This document shows, one piece after another, positions 23,790 through 36,316 of a stretch of DNA of 64,000 nt; positions within the stretch are counted from its first letter, which is position 1, and each line of letters starts with the position of its first letter. The notes below the pieces were generated by a model. It saw only the letters and a program-made list of their open reading frames with translations. It had not been told where the DNA came from and did not search any database. The stretch is from Cordia subcordata. Taxonomy: Eukaryota; Streptophyta; Magnoliopsida; Boraginales; Cordiaceae. The stretch lies in the NCBI GenBank assembly GCA_028554755.1, contig JAPTOF010000024.1:6463001-6527000 (forward strand), read 5' to 3'. Made by a program: the position numbers and the translations under genes.

Positions 23790-24196
23790 TGTGATGATAA
23801 GTTCCCAAAAGACACACTCGTAGGGGCCCTATCTAATGAGTGACACATGCATTAGGAGCGTAGTGTGGAAAACCGTCCATTGACCTAAGTAGATCACCCT
23901 TTCATGGAGACTCGCCTACTAAAGCTTTGTCCTAGTAGAGTGCCCAACACTACTATCTGACTATGGACCAATTTATGATATCATCAAATCTAAACTTGGA
24001 CCTGTTATGCATCCAACTTCACTATACATCCAAGTCATTAGTATATATCATTAGACCTTTATACATCGCATCAATGCACAAATGGAGAAAATAAGCGGTG
24101 TAAAACTCATTTATTTAAACAATATCATGAGCCTATTTTGTCTAGTATCCAATAATCATCATGTGCTTGTAGTCTTTAAGGCATACAATCCCAACA
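23790..24196 (-). repeat. Copia-type 3' LTR, minus strand
   Basis: On the minus strand it begins TGTTGGGATTG at 24,196, immediately after gtgcaagtaggagat, the usual Copia polypurine tract. The far end near 23,790 (plus-strand tgatgataag) is estimated. No coding. Confidence 0.6.
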
Positions 24197-24744
24197 ATCT
24201 CCTACTTGCACTAAAGATCACAACCGCCAACTATGTTCCTAAAATGACTCAACCTGTGCGGAAAACACTCTTTCCAAGAGTTACATTTCTCCAAAAGATA
24301 CTAGGATATGTGCAAATATACTGACCCAGGTGTTTTGGTCCAAAATTCAACTGATATTTGCTATCCACGCTCACTACAAAGCTGATATCTTGGCCTAGTA
24401 TTCAGCATGTAACTGTAAAGGTCTTACTGTGATGAAGCACAAAATGCTTTAAAACATCTTCTTTATCCTTCTGGGCATTGAACAATCCTAGATTAAGATA
24501 TTCCAATTGCTAGGAGCTAAAAACACTCCTTTGGAATATTGCATGCTGATCTAAACTAAGACCAATTTAATACAGAAATGCTGGATAGAGTTAACTTTTA
24601 CTATATATTTGTTATCTTCCTTATGCACCCATGGTCTATCAATATCTTGATCAAAACAAAGACTTGTTTTTAAATCAGATTTGATACCATTTATTAGATG
24701 TTCACTTAAGCCCTTAAGAGGATTTTTTAAGATATACGTGTCAT
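24197..24744 (-). other. Copia 3' internal non-coding remnant
   Basis: Sequence lying before the Copia polypurine tract on the minus strand. I could not read pol from it; it may be the untranslated region before the LTR. It meets Helitron helicase sequence near 24,745. Confidence 0.35.
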
Positions 24745-25560
24745 GTGCTATCTATTTTGAAATATCTGTTTTACCAGCACCCCTATTGCCAAATACAAAA
24801 ATGACTCCTCCTTCATCCTTATTTATTACCTGCATCAATGTATCATACACATGTTTCTGCTCAATGTCTAAGCTTAGTAATAATTTGTCGTGTTCTACGA
24901 CAAGCATTAATCTATCATAATTAAGCTCATCTTGGATTAGCTTATTACTCAGGTCCATCTAATTAATAATATCTAGTACAGCAAGTGGTGGAAAATTCTT
25001 TAGACTCCTCCTATTTCCTCTTAATGACTTCTTGATTTCATAAAGTGTCAGTGCTTTTATCTAATCATCATTGAGATGTAAATTTGGCATAGAAAAAGTA
25101 GTGTTAGTTAATATACTGTAAACACCTGTATGAACGAACTTTTAAAAAAAGTTTTAGTATGTAGTTGTCATAAACTTACCAGCAATTTGTAATATTATAC
25201 ATTGTCTATATAACATGTCGTTACCAAGAATTTCCCATATCCTTTCCCAAACATTCTTTGGTCTCAATAAAGAATTCGATATCAAAAATGAGCAAACAAG
25301 GCTTTGTAAAACATTCCTTGAACCCCATAATGATGCTTCATTAATTGGTTCCATATACTCTTTGTCATCATCTAACAAACCAAGTGCAAAACATGCATCT
25401 TTATATGTTAGATAGATATTACCATCAACTATTCTAACGTCAGCAAAAAATGTGCATCCTTTCTTCTTGTTTAACAGTATTCGCATGTAACATAATTCAA
25501 AGAACTTGAATTTAGGGTGCCAAATAAATGAGATATCACAAATTGAGGTGGTTGAAGTAG
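24745..25560 (-). pseudogene. Helitron helicase fragment (Walker A part), decayed
   Basis: The minus-strand frame 25,486-25,154 reads MRILLNKKKGCTFFADVRIV, TYKDACFALGLLDDDKEY, INEASLWGSRNVLQSL and RPKNVWERIWEILGNDML. The frame 24,958-24,752 reads MDLSNKLIQDELNYD, LLSLDIEQKHVYDTLMQVIN and GGVIFVFGNRGAGKTDIS. These are consecutive parts of the plant Helitron Rep/helicase, the last holding the Walker A box. A stop at about 24,960 and a gap starting with a good donor (LQIAG then gtaagttt) separate the frames; the gap may be an intron. Similarity ends just after Walker A. The next part of the protein appears at 4777-5004. Confidence 0.85.
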
Positions 25561-25654
25561 TGCCACGATGAATTCCAGTTTTGAAAACTTAGACTAGGAG
25601 TTTTAAATATATTATAAAGTAATATACTTAGAAAATTCTAACTTAGCTAATTCA

Positions 25655-25776
25655 GAGCCTATTTGGCTCTGCTTATTTTGTTGTTTAGAAGCATTAAGAA
25701 AAAAAAAAGCACATTTTTACATGTTTTTTACTATTTGTAGCTTATAAGCCCCAAATAAGCTTAGCCAAACAAGCTC
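25655..25776. mobile_element. hAT-like MITE, about 122 bp
   Basis: The left end gagcctatttggctctgctta and the right end, which reads gagcttgtttggctaagctt on the other strand, form imperfect terminal inverted repeats of about 25 bases. The 'gcttgtttggc..agctta' ends are common in plant hAT-derived MITEs. No clear 8-base target duplication was seen. Confidence 0.6.
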
Positions 25777-26919
25777 TCACACTTGTCTTGGAAAAGGTTC
25801 AAAAAGAAAGGAAAAAACTCAAGTTTGAGTTTTTCATTTTTGTAAAGTGGCAAGGTCCATTGCTTTTTCCCTATGCCTATTTCACTTAAGGGGATTGGTT
25901 CACAAGTACATTTTTTTTGTAACTTCATGGTATACTGATTGGCTAGTTACTATTTGGAAGGCTACAATTTCATAATTGACGCAGTTACTACTCCTAATAG
26001 TTTATCACCAAAGTCGAAGAAAATTAAAAATAAAAAATAAATACTCCACAACATGGTAGTTTTGCTTTGTTGGCACCTTGAGTTCGAGTTACTTAAGTTT
26101 TGTGACATTTAACTCATTTACAAATTATAAAGTAATGTTTTTAATGGCTTAATGACATGACCTTTTTTTCCTCCTCCAAAACACTTTGAGTTAATCTCCT
26201 TTCATTCATGCAAAAAGTATTTGTTAATCTAATTATTTAAAAGTACTCATAAATATGGAAATGCATCTATTTATTTCATTCATAATCTTTTTCCAAGATT
26301 ATTTTATTCAAAGCCAAGAAATTCAATAATGCATTAGACCGTTTTCTTTTTTTAGTTAATGCATATTTCTCATGAAAACATGTGATTATTGTTAAAAATT
26401 TGCTAAATTCTTATATTTATATATTTGTTCACATTTGAACTCTACATCATATCAGCCTATTAGCTGAACGAAGAACTTGAAATGAAGAGGATCGGAGGCT
26501 GACACCACGGCCAGGACGAATGCAATGGTCGATTTTCGTCTAGAATTAATAAATTGATGGATGATATGCATGTGATTAGCTCAAACAAAAAGACCAATTC
26601 AAACAAGCATGCAACACTGAAAAAGAAGAAGCGAACGCTAAGCATGGAATTCGGTCAAAGCTTTAACAACTACAGAGGACGTCAAAATCGCAACTGATGA
26701 AGGAGTCTAGGGAAGCGAGCAAGTATAAAAGCTCATTGAGGTCACAAAGAAAAGGGTACCAAAACCATCATGCCTTAATCTATATTTATCATTTTTAGCT
26801 CCATAGCTTAGCCATAACTGTAAATTAGTCTTATTTAGTCGTAGCTAGCATAAGGTTAGCTTAAACGCTTAAACCATTGTATTTCACTTTACGACCTAGA
26901 TTTTTCTCTTTTGTTGTAA
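25777..26919 (+). other. Non-coding DNA, possibly the left part of a gypsy LTR
   Basis: No protein homology. A TATA box (tataaaag, 26,724-26,731) and the position before the type B insertion suggest that about 26,450-26,919 is the U3/R part of an LTR continuing at 32,669-33,000 on the other side of the insertion and belonging to the gypsy gag at 33,168. This is inference; no second LTR is present to test it. Confidence 0.3.
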
Positions 26920-26924
26920 TTAAG

Positions 26925-28796
26925 TGATAGCGTCTTTCGGGTGCAAGCTCTAAAGACCTGCAAGCACACGAATCGATGCAGTGTGGTATGTGCGAGAACG
27001 GGTGTCGACCAGAGGGAGGCTATGTTGTAGGATGGATTCTATGTGTAATACCCTAAAAAGTCCCAAAAAGGAAACCTAAACTAATTATTTTTTTTGGTAT
27101 TTTTGGATCGTCGAGAGCTCTAACTACAGAAAATTAAAACTACACTACAGGAATGGAAAATATAGAGACAAACTATCTAGAGAGAATTAATGAATGGAAG
27201 GGATTAGGGTGATATCTATTTGTTAATGAGTGATTCTAAACTCAAATGTTATGGGATTACATGGAATGGCTCAATTATTGATTGCTCTTTGACTAGGTTG
27301 CATAATTAGTGTCCTAATTTCTTCCTAGGACTCGATGCGGGTCTATCCCTAGGTGGTGCCTCCTAGATCTACAGCGTGGTCCTTATGACCTAGGACCTTA
27401 AGAGTGACTAACTAACTTCCTAGGTGACCAAGAACGAACCTATCCTAGTACCTAAACCATTGGATGCATATAAAGCTAAGACCTAGTGTTGCAAGACTCG
27501 ACTAAATCTACCCGAAAACCTATTGGCTGGATTTTAAGCCAAAGGAGGCTTGATTTAGACTAGCCTTAAATTATGCCTCGTCATTCTAGGGTCACTATAG
27601 CAGGATTTGATCTATTAGCACATTTATACATGTTCTAGGCCAAGGTGTTCGCGAATAAAGGGATCCATTCGACTACCAAACATCGTTATGCTTGGATTAC
27701 ACCATTAAAACCACTTTCGAGCTAACATGTATTTAATATTGAGGTCATATTTACTATTAGGCATGCAAACATACACATAGACATGAGTATAAGCATTACC
27801 CACTTCATAAGATCCACATATAAACACATAGATACGATTATAGAATGGATTAAAGGTATTTAGTAGCAAATAGACTTCAATTTATGCATTTGCAACTCTT
27901 ATAGGCATATTATCAAACACTTAAACATGTATTGAGCAATGGCCATTGAAACAAGAAGAACATAGCATATGTATATATATTAAGCCATTAAATCCCATAA
28001 TATATAAGTATAGAATCAACCCATTATACAAGTATCATCACCCTAAACAAATCTACTCAAAGATAATATAAAAGAGGATAAAAGAGATAATAGAAAACTC
28101 CCTTTCCATCCTAGCAATTCTTGTACAAAATCTTTGAGTAAACTTCAATCCAAGTGTTTAAAACCCTCCAAATAAGCTTAAATCTAGGTGAAAAGTGTGT
28201 GATTGTGTGCGTGATAGAGGTGGTGTAGATAGGGTTTGTGTGTATGTGTGATGGGTCTAAAATCTCCTTTCTTCGAAGGTTGAAAAATCAAGCTTTTATA
28301 ACAATTGCTACGCACTACCAGTCGATCTAGCTACTCGACCGACTTCTCTTCTTCAGCTCGAACAGCTTTCATCGTGATGCTCTCCAGAATGGCTAGTCGA
28401 CCTAGCTGGTGCACCGGCTCTTTAGAGGAGTCGACCGGCTAAATTGGGCTATTCTCTAGAGTGGCTAGTCGACCGGCAATTTTTCTAGGTCAACCGACTT
28501 TTCCAGTTGACCTTCAATTTCTCTTTCTTGCTCTTGATGTTCATCGCATGACCCGTGCCTATTTTATCTTCATCGTTTATCCTTTTTCAAGCTCCGTTTC
28601 TACCCTATAGCTCACTTAAGGCACAAAATTAAGCATTTAGTGTAGCATTTGACTTAGAAACTCAATTATGTACATTTGTTTACGCTTAAGCCTAACTTTA
28701 GTATATGTACTATACTAATATATCTTTTAAAGTTCAAAATACCTATTAAACATGGGTAAATAACAATGCAAATACATGCAGAAACACAACACATCA
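26925..28796 (-). repeat. 3' LTR of the deleted type B element
   Basis: The plus strand begins tgatagcg and ends acacatca, so on the element's strand it runs TGATGTGTTGTG...CGCTATCA. It matches the LTR at 50,341-52,195. A TATA box (tataaaag on the minus strand) lies at 28,293-28,300, next to a GTCGACC-rich block at about 28,315-28,510. Confidence 0.92.
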
Positions 28797-30276
28797 ACGC
28801 TCCTAACCCTTCTCATTGTTTGTCCCTAAGCAAGCCTAATCTTAAGTTTATTTCTAAAGCTGATACAAAGGATTACCTATGGGGTTGACTCACTATCAAA
28901 GTTAGTCTAAGAAACATGAAGGGAGCATTCCTGCTGTGAAGAGATCCCCAAGTCTCTTTGGATCCTCCTTCTAATCATAAGGGGCCTCGTTCCACATGGA
29001 AATTTCCCAAGTAGCCAATCCACTACAAGCTGAGGATTCTAACTCATGCACTCGGGATGTTGATATTTCGTTCCCCCTCAACTAACATTGCCTCCCCAAC
29101 ATGCACAAAGCCTCAAAGACAAGATGAGAAAATATACAAATGTAATGGCTTATATAAACCTTATTCACATATCTTTAAAGATGGTAGGATATGCTAAGCT
29201 GACATTGTGTCACTTATGCATTTATTTACAAAACTTTTGGTGCATTTGGCTTTTTCTCTTTTCCATTTTTTTAATTCTTCACCTTTTTGATCTTTTTGCA
29301 CCGTTTTTGCCTTTTTTCAATTTTTTTTGGATTTTTCATGCTTTGCATTGCATTAAAAGAAAAGAAAAAGAAAGGCTAAGGCATATAGAAAAGAACCAAT
29401 TGAGGAACAGGCACTCACATCAACAATCCTTTTTCAACACTCTTTCCTACCAAGCTATGGGGTGGTTACAAGAGGCATTCTTAAAGGTCTTTACTCCCCA
29501 CAACTTCTAAGGGCATTCCCTCTAAGACCTGGTTTTCAAACCACTCCATTCACTTCCCCATAATGCATCTCATATTCAAAAATCAATAGAATCAACCACA
29601 ATAGCCAACACAATGATCAACCAAGAAATAAACAACTCTATATGCATTAAAATTTGAAAAAAAATTTCCATTTTTAACCAAATAATGCAATCTGCCCTAA
29701 GAAAACATAAAATTATAGAACCAAACCCCCCCTCACAACCCCAAACCTAAACTTTGCTTGTCCTTAAGCAAATAAAGCAAAGCGCATAAACAAGCAAATT
29801 GGCATTACAAAGTAAATAAGAGTGGTGGGAATGGGGTAGAAACATGGGGAACAAGTGGAGAAAGGATAGGTACAACCTTGTGTTTTTTTCAAAACTCTCC
29901 ATGCCAATGATAAATCACCATACTTTTAACACTATGACTCACAATCGATAAGCACTCAAAGAAAACAAGGTTAGTAGCATTGCCTATGCAATCTTGCATT
30001 GGGATGTGCAATAATAAGCAATAGTGTATCTTATGGGACAAAGGATCGGGATTCAACACTTTAGTGTGGGCGATAGAAAAGAAGGAAAACAAAAAGGAAA
30101 GAAAGTGAAACAAATGCAAAATTGCAAAATTGAACCTAGGTTGCCTCCTAGTAGCGCTAATCACCATGCCATTAGCCAGGTGATCACCAACTTATCTTCA
30201 ACCTCTATAGATAGGGTCCTAAAGCATTGAAACCTCCACATAAGTAATGCTCGGATCATATGCATGCTTCAGGAGT
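28797..30276 (-). other. 3' non-coding region of the deleted type B element
   Basis: On the minus strand it contains the hairpin motif cctaggttgcctcctag (plus-strand 30,134-30,150), a polypurine-like gtttaggtttggggttgtga at 29,728-29,755 and a second one at the LTR border (gagaagggttaggagcgt, ending 28,797). The open frame at 29,088-29,510 is low-complexity Phe-rich. No env-like ORF is visible. Confidence 0.7.
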
Positions 30277-30873
30277 TGCCTGTTCATTGTCATCTCTTGG
30301 CTATTCTCCAAGTCCTTGATCTTGACCGCTTCAGAAGGGTAGGCAACCAACACCTTATATGGACCATCCCATCTTTACTTGAGCTTACTTGGAAAAAGCT
30401 TAAAACGTGAGTTAAATAACCAAACTTTATCAGAGAGAGAGAGAATGATTTCTTGAGAATATGTTTATCATGAATTCTCTTCATCCTATCCTTAAAAAAC
30501 TTGGCGTTCTCATACGCCTTAAACTTAAGCTCCTCTAATTCTACTAGGTCAAGCTTCCTTTTCTCACCCGCTCTTGCCAAATCAAAGTTTAGGGCCTTGA
30601 TTGCCCAATAAGCCCTATGCTCTAGTTCTATAGGCAAGTGACAAGTTTTCCCATAAACTAATCTATACGGAGACATATCAATAGGAGTCTTAAAGGCGAT
30701 ACGGTAAGCCCACAAAGCGTCATTCAACCTAATAGACCAATCTCTCCTATCAAGCCTAACTGTTTTCGCTAAAATGTGCTTGATCTCCCTATTGGACACC
30801 CCTACTTGTCAATTAGTTTGCGGGTGCTAGGAGGTAGCAACCTTATGGGTGACTGAATATCTTTCAACAAGGC
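30277..30873 (-). pseudogene. Athila-like integrase, C-terminal part, truncated
   Basis: The minus strand reads [82 protein letters not shown] and [15 protein letters not shown]. It covers the end of the integrase core, with the last acidic residue of the D,D-35-E triad in SNRE, and the C-terminal domain. Upstream pol is cut off at 30,873 by the LTR joint. It is nearly the same protein as at 57,600-58,192, with two stops near 30,790-30,830. Confidence 0.88.
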
Positions 30874-32663
30874 CTCTAAAGACTCGCGAGTGCTCGAATC
30901 GATGCAGAGTAGTATGTGCGAGAATGGGTGTTGAGCCATAGAGAGACTATGAAGTGGGATGAATTCTATGTGTGGGTCCTAAAAAATGCCAAAAAGGAAA
31001 CCTAAACTAACTATTTTCTTTTGGTATTTTTGGATGGTTGGGAGCTCTAACTAAAAAAATAAAACTACAGTATAGGAATGGAAAATATAGAGACAAACTA
31101 TCTAGATAGAACTAATAACTTGAAGGGATTAGGGTGATGTCTACTTGCTAATGGGTGATTATAAACTCAAATGCTATGGGATTACATGGAATGGCTCAAT
31201 TACTGATTGCTCTTTGACTAGGTTGCTTAATTAGTGTTCTAGTTTCCCCCTAGGACTCAGTGCGGGTCTGTCCCTAGGCGGCCCCTCCTAAAGCTACGAC
31301 GTGGTCCTTATGACCTAGGGCCTCAATAGTGACTAACTAGCTTCCTAGGTGACCTAGAACAAACCTACCCTAGTACCTAAATCGTTGGCTAGATTTAAAG
31401 CCAAGACCTAGCATTGTTAGAGTCGACTAAATCTACCCGAAAACCTATTGGTTTGATTTAAAGCCAAAGGAGACTCGATTTAGACTAGCCTTAAATTATG
31501 CCTCGTCATTCTAGGGTCACTATAGCAGGATCTGATCTATTAGCACATTCATACATGTTTTAGGCCAAGGTGTTCGTGAATAATGGGACCCATTTGACTA
31601 CCAAACATCGTCATGCTTGGATTACACCACTAATAGTACTTTCGAGCTAACATGTATGCAATATTGATGTCATATTTGCTATTAGACATTGAAACATACA
31701 CATAAACATGAATATAAGAATTACACACTTCATAAGATCCATACATAAACACATAGACATGATTATAGAATGGATTAGAGGTGTTTAGTAGCAAATAGAC
31801 TTCAATTTATACCTATGCAACTCTCATAGGCATATTATCAAACACCTAGACATGTATTAAGCAATAGCCATTGAAACAAGAAGAACATAGCATTTATATG
31901 TATATTAAGCCATTAAATCCCATAATATATAATCATAGAATCGACCCATTACACAAGTATCATCACCCTAAACAAATCTACTCAAACATAATATAAAAGA
32001 GGATAAAAGAGATAATAGAAAACTCCCCTTCTATCCTAGCAATTCTTGTACAAAATCTTTGAGTAGACTTCAATCCGAGTGTTTAAAACCCTCCAAATAA
32101 GCTTGAATCTTGGTGAGAAGTGTGTGATTGTGTGTGTGTTAGAGGTGGTGTAGATAGGGTTTTGTATTTGTGATGGCTCTAAAATCTCCTCTCTTCACAG
32201 GCTGAAAAATCGAGCTTTTATAACAATTATTACGCACTACCAGTCGGCCGGGTCTTCAACTTGACTAGCTTTCATCATGATGCTCTTTGGAATGCCCGGT
32301 CGACCTAGCTAGTTGAGCTAGGTCGACCGACTCTTAGGGGAGTCAACCGGCTAAAATGGCTCCTCTCTCCAGTTGACCTTCAATTTTCTCTCTCTTGCTC
32401 TTGGCCTTCATCGCACAACTTGTGCTTCTTCTATCTTTATTGTTCATCCACATTCAAGCTCCGTTTCTACCCTATAGCTCACCTAAGGCACAAAATTAAG
32501 CATTTAGTATAGTATTTGACTTAGAAACTGAATTATGTAAATTTGTTTACGCTTAAGCCTAACTCTAGTATATGTACTATATTAATGCATCTTTTAAAGC
32601 TCAAAATACCTATTAAACATAGGCAAATAACAATACAAACACACACAAAAACACAACACATCG
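30874..32663 (-). repeat. 5' LTR of the deleted type B element, inner end lost
   Basis: Collinear with the 3' LTR but starts at ctctaaag instead of the first ~20 bases (tgatagcgtctttcgggtgc). The outer end reads acacatcg, with the terminal TG changed to CG on the element's strand. The target duplication TTAAG follows. Confidence 0.9.
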
Positions 32664-33167
32664 TTAAGTTTATGGCTTTGCTGTAATTAGGTTTACGACC
32701 TTTCCCGCTTAAGTTGCAATTAGCTTTGTGGGTTTGGCCTAAGTCCCTTTTCCGAGCTGTAATTTGGTTTATGGTAGGATTGATTATGCTACAATTAACT
32801 TTGTGGTGTAATCTAATAAACCTTTACTGCAGATTTCTTTATTTTTTTAAGGGTCCATTTCTTCTTGTATGCTACTTAAATTATAATAAAATTATCAACT
32901 TGATTTTACAATGATTCATTTGCTATTACTTTGATTCTGGTGTTGGTTTATTACAATTAAGCAGCCCATATCTTGTTTGTTACAAAGTCCCTAGACAAAG
33001 TTCGGGGCAGGGAATAAAAAATGCATAATCATAAATTGTGTGGGAGACTCTCAGACCAAGAAGGCGTTGCTGAAGGTTTCGCCCTTCATGCTTAAAATGC
33101 ACTTGGCCGAGGCTTTGGCCCTGGTGTACAGCCTGGTTAAGGTTTTTCCAAGCAAACAATTTTTAGC
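32664..33167 (+). other. Non-coding DNA before gypsy gag, possible LTR end and leader
   Basis: Begins with the target duplication TTAAG. It is T-rich (cctttactgcagatttctttatt), as in R-U5 and leader regions. No primer site could be recognised. It probably belongs to the element of the gag at 33,168. Confidence 0.3.
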
Positions 33168-35697
33168 ATGGCTGATGGAACCGGTTTAGATATGTGTCGA
33201 GACACAATGAGTAAAGTTTTAACATTAGATGTTAAAGGAGGAAATGATACAGTGGCAATTCCATCCACGTTCAATGAAGATGTGAACATCTCCAATCCAT
33301 CAGAAATAGAGCACGTTGCTGTTACCCTATTTCCATCAAGCCGATGACGGGAAACACAATCGCTTGATGAAGAGGCACCAATGTCAGAGTCAGCTAACCG
33401 AGTCTTGGCAAGTCTGCAAAAAGGTCTTATGGCCCGTATGCAAGATGTTGTTGCCAGCGTCATATCAAATGTCAGAGACAAAACAGAGACAAAACATTTG
33501 TAAGGGTGTTGGCAGCATCAAATAAGATGCTCATGATTGCTCTAGCCCTTCTAATTGATGTTTTGGAACAGATAGCCAAGGAAAGCTAGACTATGGTAGA
33601 GAATTAGGTGTCATTACTAAAGAAATTGACCCTGAATAACAGTCGTTCTCAATAGAACAATAACGGGGCTCATGAAGTTGTTCCCTAAGCTAAGTAGATA
33701 GCTATATAGATGGAAAATCTTAGTAGGGCGACATAGCTCAACAATGAGACTCACTTTCAAGACATTGGCCATGCCATTGGCCAACAAGTCATAGATGTGA
33801 TGTAGCCATTGATGATTTAGCTAAGGTAGGACATTTGAGAAGAGGCTATTTAGTACAACCCAAGTCGTTAATGGAATCGATTGGAGCCAGTAATCAAATC
33901 CTCAGGCTGAAGCCTATTAGCCTGTCGCAATGGCCCAGGGATAATCTACTACAAATAGTAAGGTCCGCGGAGTTCGGGTAGGTTCACATGTTACCATGAA
34001 CTATCGCCTCAGATGGGCTTCGCTCTGAACCTAATTTTGGTGTACCAGCTTGGTATCCTACTACAAGAGTTCATTGGGCTCCTACAAGACTTGAGTTACT
34101 AGTTGTACCTTTGAATGTGCAACAACGTCAGGTTCGACGAGGGCCCATGCTAGCAAAACTATAAATGGGATCACCACAAGCTTGGGGGCAGCCAGGAATA
34201 GGAAACCCATATAGGACTCTAAGAGTAAACCAATATAGAGTGAATAAAATAGCAATACCGCCATTACACATGCCACATGCAGCCTGGACGTCCGAGGGCA
34301 GCAAGTACCATTGAATGAGCCTTAGCCTCAAGTGGGTGACCAAATGCCACAATAATCAGCTCTTTTTGTTGACCTCTGGGGCCGTACGTGATATGGTGGC
34401 CGAAATGCTATAGGAACATCTTGGTCTAGGGGCACGGTTTATCCCATGAACAACTTATGACAGATCATACCCAGAGTCGATTGACCATGTTATGAAGTTT
34501 CCAAGGGGTTTCAAGACTCCTAAATTTACGTTGTTCTTTGGATGAGATAATTAATCAACTTTAGAGCATATCGCGATATTCACGATCTAACGCAAGGAAG
34601 TCGTAGGCAATGATTATCTTAAATTTTGCCTGTTTAGAAATTCCCTGATCGAGTTAACCTTCTGATGGTATGCCAAGTTGTGTCCAACTTCAATTCAAAC
34701 TTGGGCTAATACGGAAAAAATGTTTTAGGAGCAATTTTATAGGACCGAATCGGATGTGACTGTTATGGATTTGGCAAGATAAAGCAATCACTTGGGGAAT
34801 CCGCTGAGCAATTTATCATGCGGTTCAAATAGAGATACAATAGATGTCACACGAGGCTCGAGAAACTAGAGTATGTAAAGCTCGCATTGGGAGGTTTGAA
34901 TTTTGAACTCAAAAAGAAATCCAAAGAATAACTATTCACTAATTTATTTCAATTGCCAATTCATGTCATGAAATATGACCAGTCATTTTGCGAAGAAAGA
35001 GACATATTTAGATTAAACCCTACCAGTATACATATGATGGAATCTACTGGCAGGGCAAGTACAGGTTTGCGATCACTAGAAGTTGGGCGACGATGAAGTT
35101 TTGCTCGCTGAAATAGCTAGAGGGAGTGGATACATTTGCCAAGCCTTGGCAAAGCTAGGAATTGGTTCTTACAACGTGACAGAGAGTAGTCAGCCCCTAC
35201 AAAAAGATTAAATAGAGACTGGTAAGTAGTATCCTTTTGACATAACTAAGGCAAAGGTGATCTTTGACTGATTGTCAAAAGAGAAGCAAATCAGAGTCTC
35301 ACCCTGGCTTAGGATTGCTCCACTGAAAAAGATCCATGAGATGTATTATTGCAAATGGTATTCCTGGTCCTATAGCACAACTAATTACATAGTCTTGCAA
35401 AACACGATTCACAAGGCAATTGATTATGGGAAGATCAAGTTTCTTGAAACCATGGCCGTTGATAAAAATCTGTTCCCTTAGGAGGTAGCAGTAAACATGG
35501 TGGTGGTTGGTTTCTGGAACACCTTATCACCAAATCCTAATCAAAAGAATAATCCTCAGGTTTCAGGTTGGTGGGTGAAAAGGAAGGAGTTTGTCGTTAA
35601 GGAGCTCAATGAAGAGACCAACCCAAGGTATATCAAGTCCAAGAAGGATCAGTTACAAGCACCCCAGGCGGTAGGAACTTTAGTTAAGGAAGAATAA
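33168..35697 (+). pseudogene. Ty3/gypsy gag, decayed
   Basis: The plus strand from ATG 33,168 (MADGTGLDMCRDTMSKV) runs through many stops and frameshifts to 35,697. Recognisable capsid pieces near 34,480-34,930 are FPRGFKTPKFTLFFG, EHIAIF, NSLIELTF, WYAKL and QFYRTESDVTVMDLA. Near 35,100-35,500 come EVLLAEIARGSGYICQ, FDITKAKVIFD, YYCKWYSWSYSTTNYIVLQN and FLETMAVDKNLFP. The usual form is 'FPRGFKIPEF..F.G', 'HIARF', 'FxRTExxVTxxDLA' and 'KYCKWHNSW.HxTNNCxxF'. Gag forms the particle shell in intact elements. The lineage within gypsy was not settled. No pol follows. Confidence 0.75.
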
Positions 35698-36316
35698 GCT
35701 AGCTAGAAGTCTTACTTGATGCTTGCTAGAAAGAGATACTGGATTGACTCTTAGTAGGCAACAGATATTTTGGATTTCATGTGTATTCGTTGTCACTGTG
35801 AGTTATCACAGTGCCAAAAATGGCTGACTAGGGATAGCTCTTCATTCAGGTAGATAGGACAGCAACATGGTGAGGCAAAAGCATTTCAATGGGGACCCAG
35901 TGATTCCTTAGGTAATCCAAACTTCGATGAAGATGAATGTCAACTCAATGCTCATCATTCTGAAGAATGGAGTTAATGTCAGATTGAAGACCAAGGATGT
36001 AGGGTTATGTAATCTTCTCGTGGTCTTGGGGTCAATGCCAACAACTTTTAGTTTATCAAATATTGTCATATTCTAGAGTGCAACGAAAGGAGCACCAGAA
36101 GACATCATCAGCTAGTGAGACACAAAAATCAATTTTGCAGCCACTACCCAAGCAGCCTATCCCTGAAAGGCTCATCCAAAAGATTGGGATCGAGAATGCC
36201 AGAGGTAACAGTTAAACCTTTTATTTGGTGTATCGCGTGGGATATATGTCTGTGCGTGATATGCATATTTAAACCTTTTATTCAACTACTGCAGATCTCT
36301 CATAAAAATATTATCA
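35698..36316 (+). other. Spacer after gypsy gag; degenerate, possibly protease
   Basis: One broken frame near 35,925-36,080 (MKMNVNSMLIILKNGVNVR, LVVLGSMPTTFSLSNIV) could be a protease remnant, but no D-T/S-G motif is seen. Otherwise nothing recognisable. Confidence 0.25.

Larger units (their letters stand above)
26925..32663 (-). mobile_element. Type B (Athila-like) element with large internal deletion, target duplication TTAAG
   Basis: A minus-strand element: 3' LTR 26,925-28,796, 3' non-coding region 28,797-30,276, integrase C-terminal part 30,277-30,873, then a 5' LTR 30,874-32,663 lacking its last bases. TTAAG occurs at 26,920-26,924 and 32,664-32,668, so both outer ends belong to one insertion. 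Primer site, gag, protease, RT, RNase H and most of integrase are missing. The deletion joint carries an 8-base microhomology. The type B element at 50,341 shows what was lost. Confidence 0.9.

Noticed and set aside
5005..24196. The TGTTGG ends at 5005 and 24,196 as the two ends of one Copia insertion
   Set aside because: The LTR-like sequences at the two ends differ, and 24,196 is preceded by a polypurine tract, so it is the inner edge of a 3' LTR, not an outer end.
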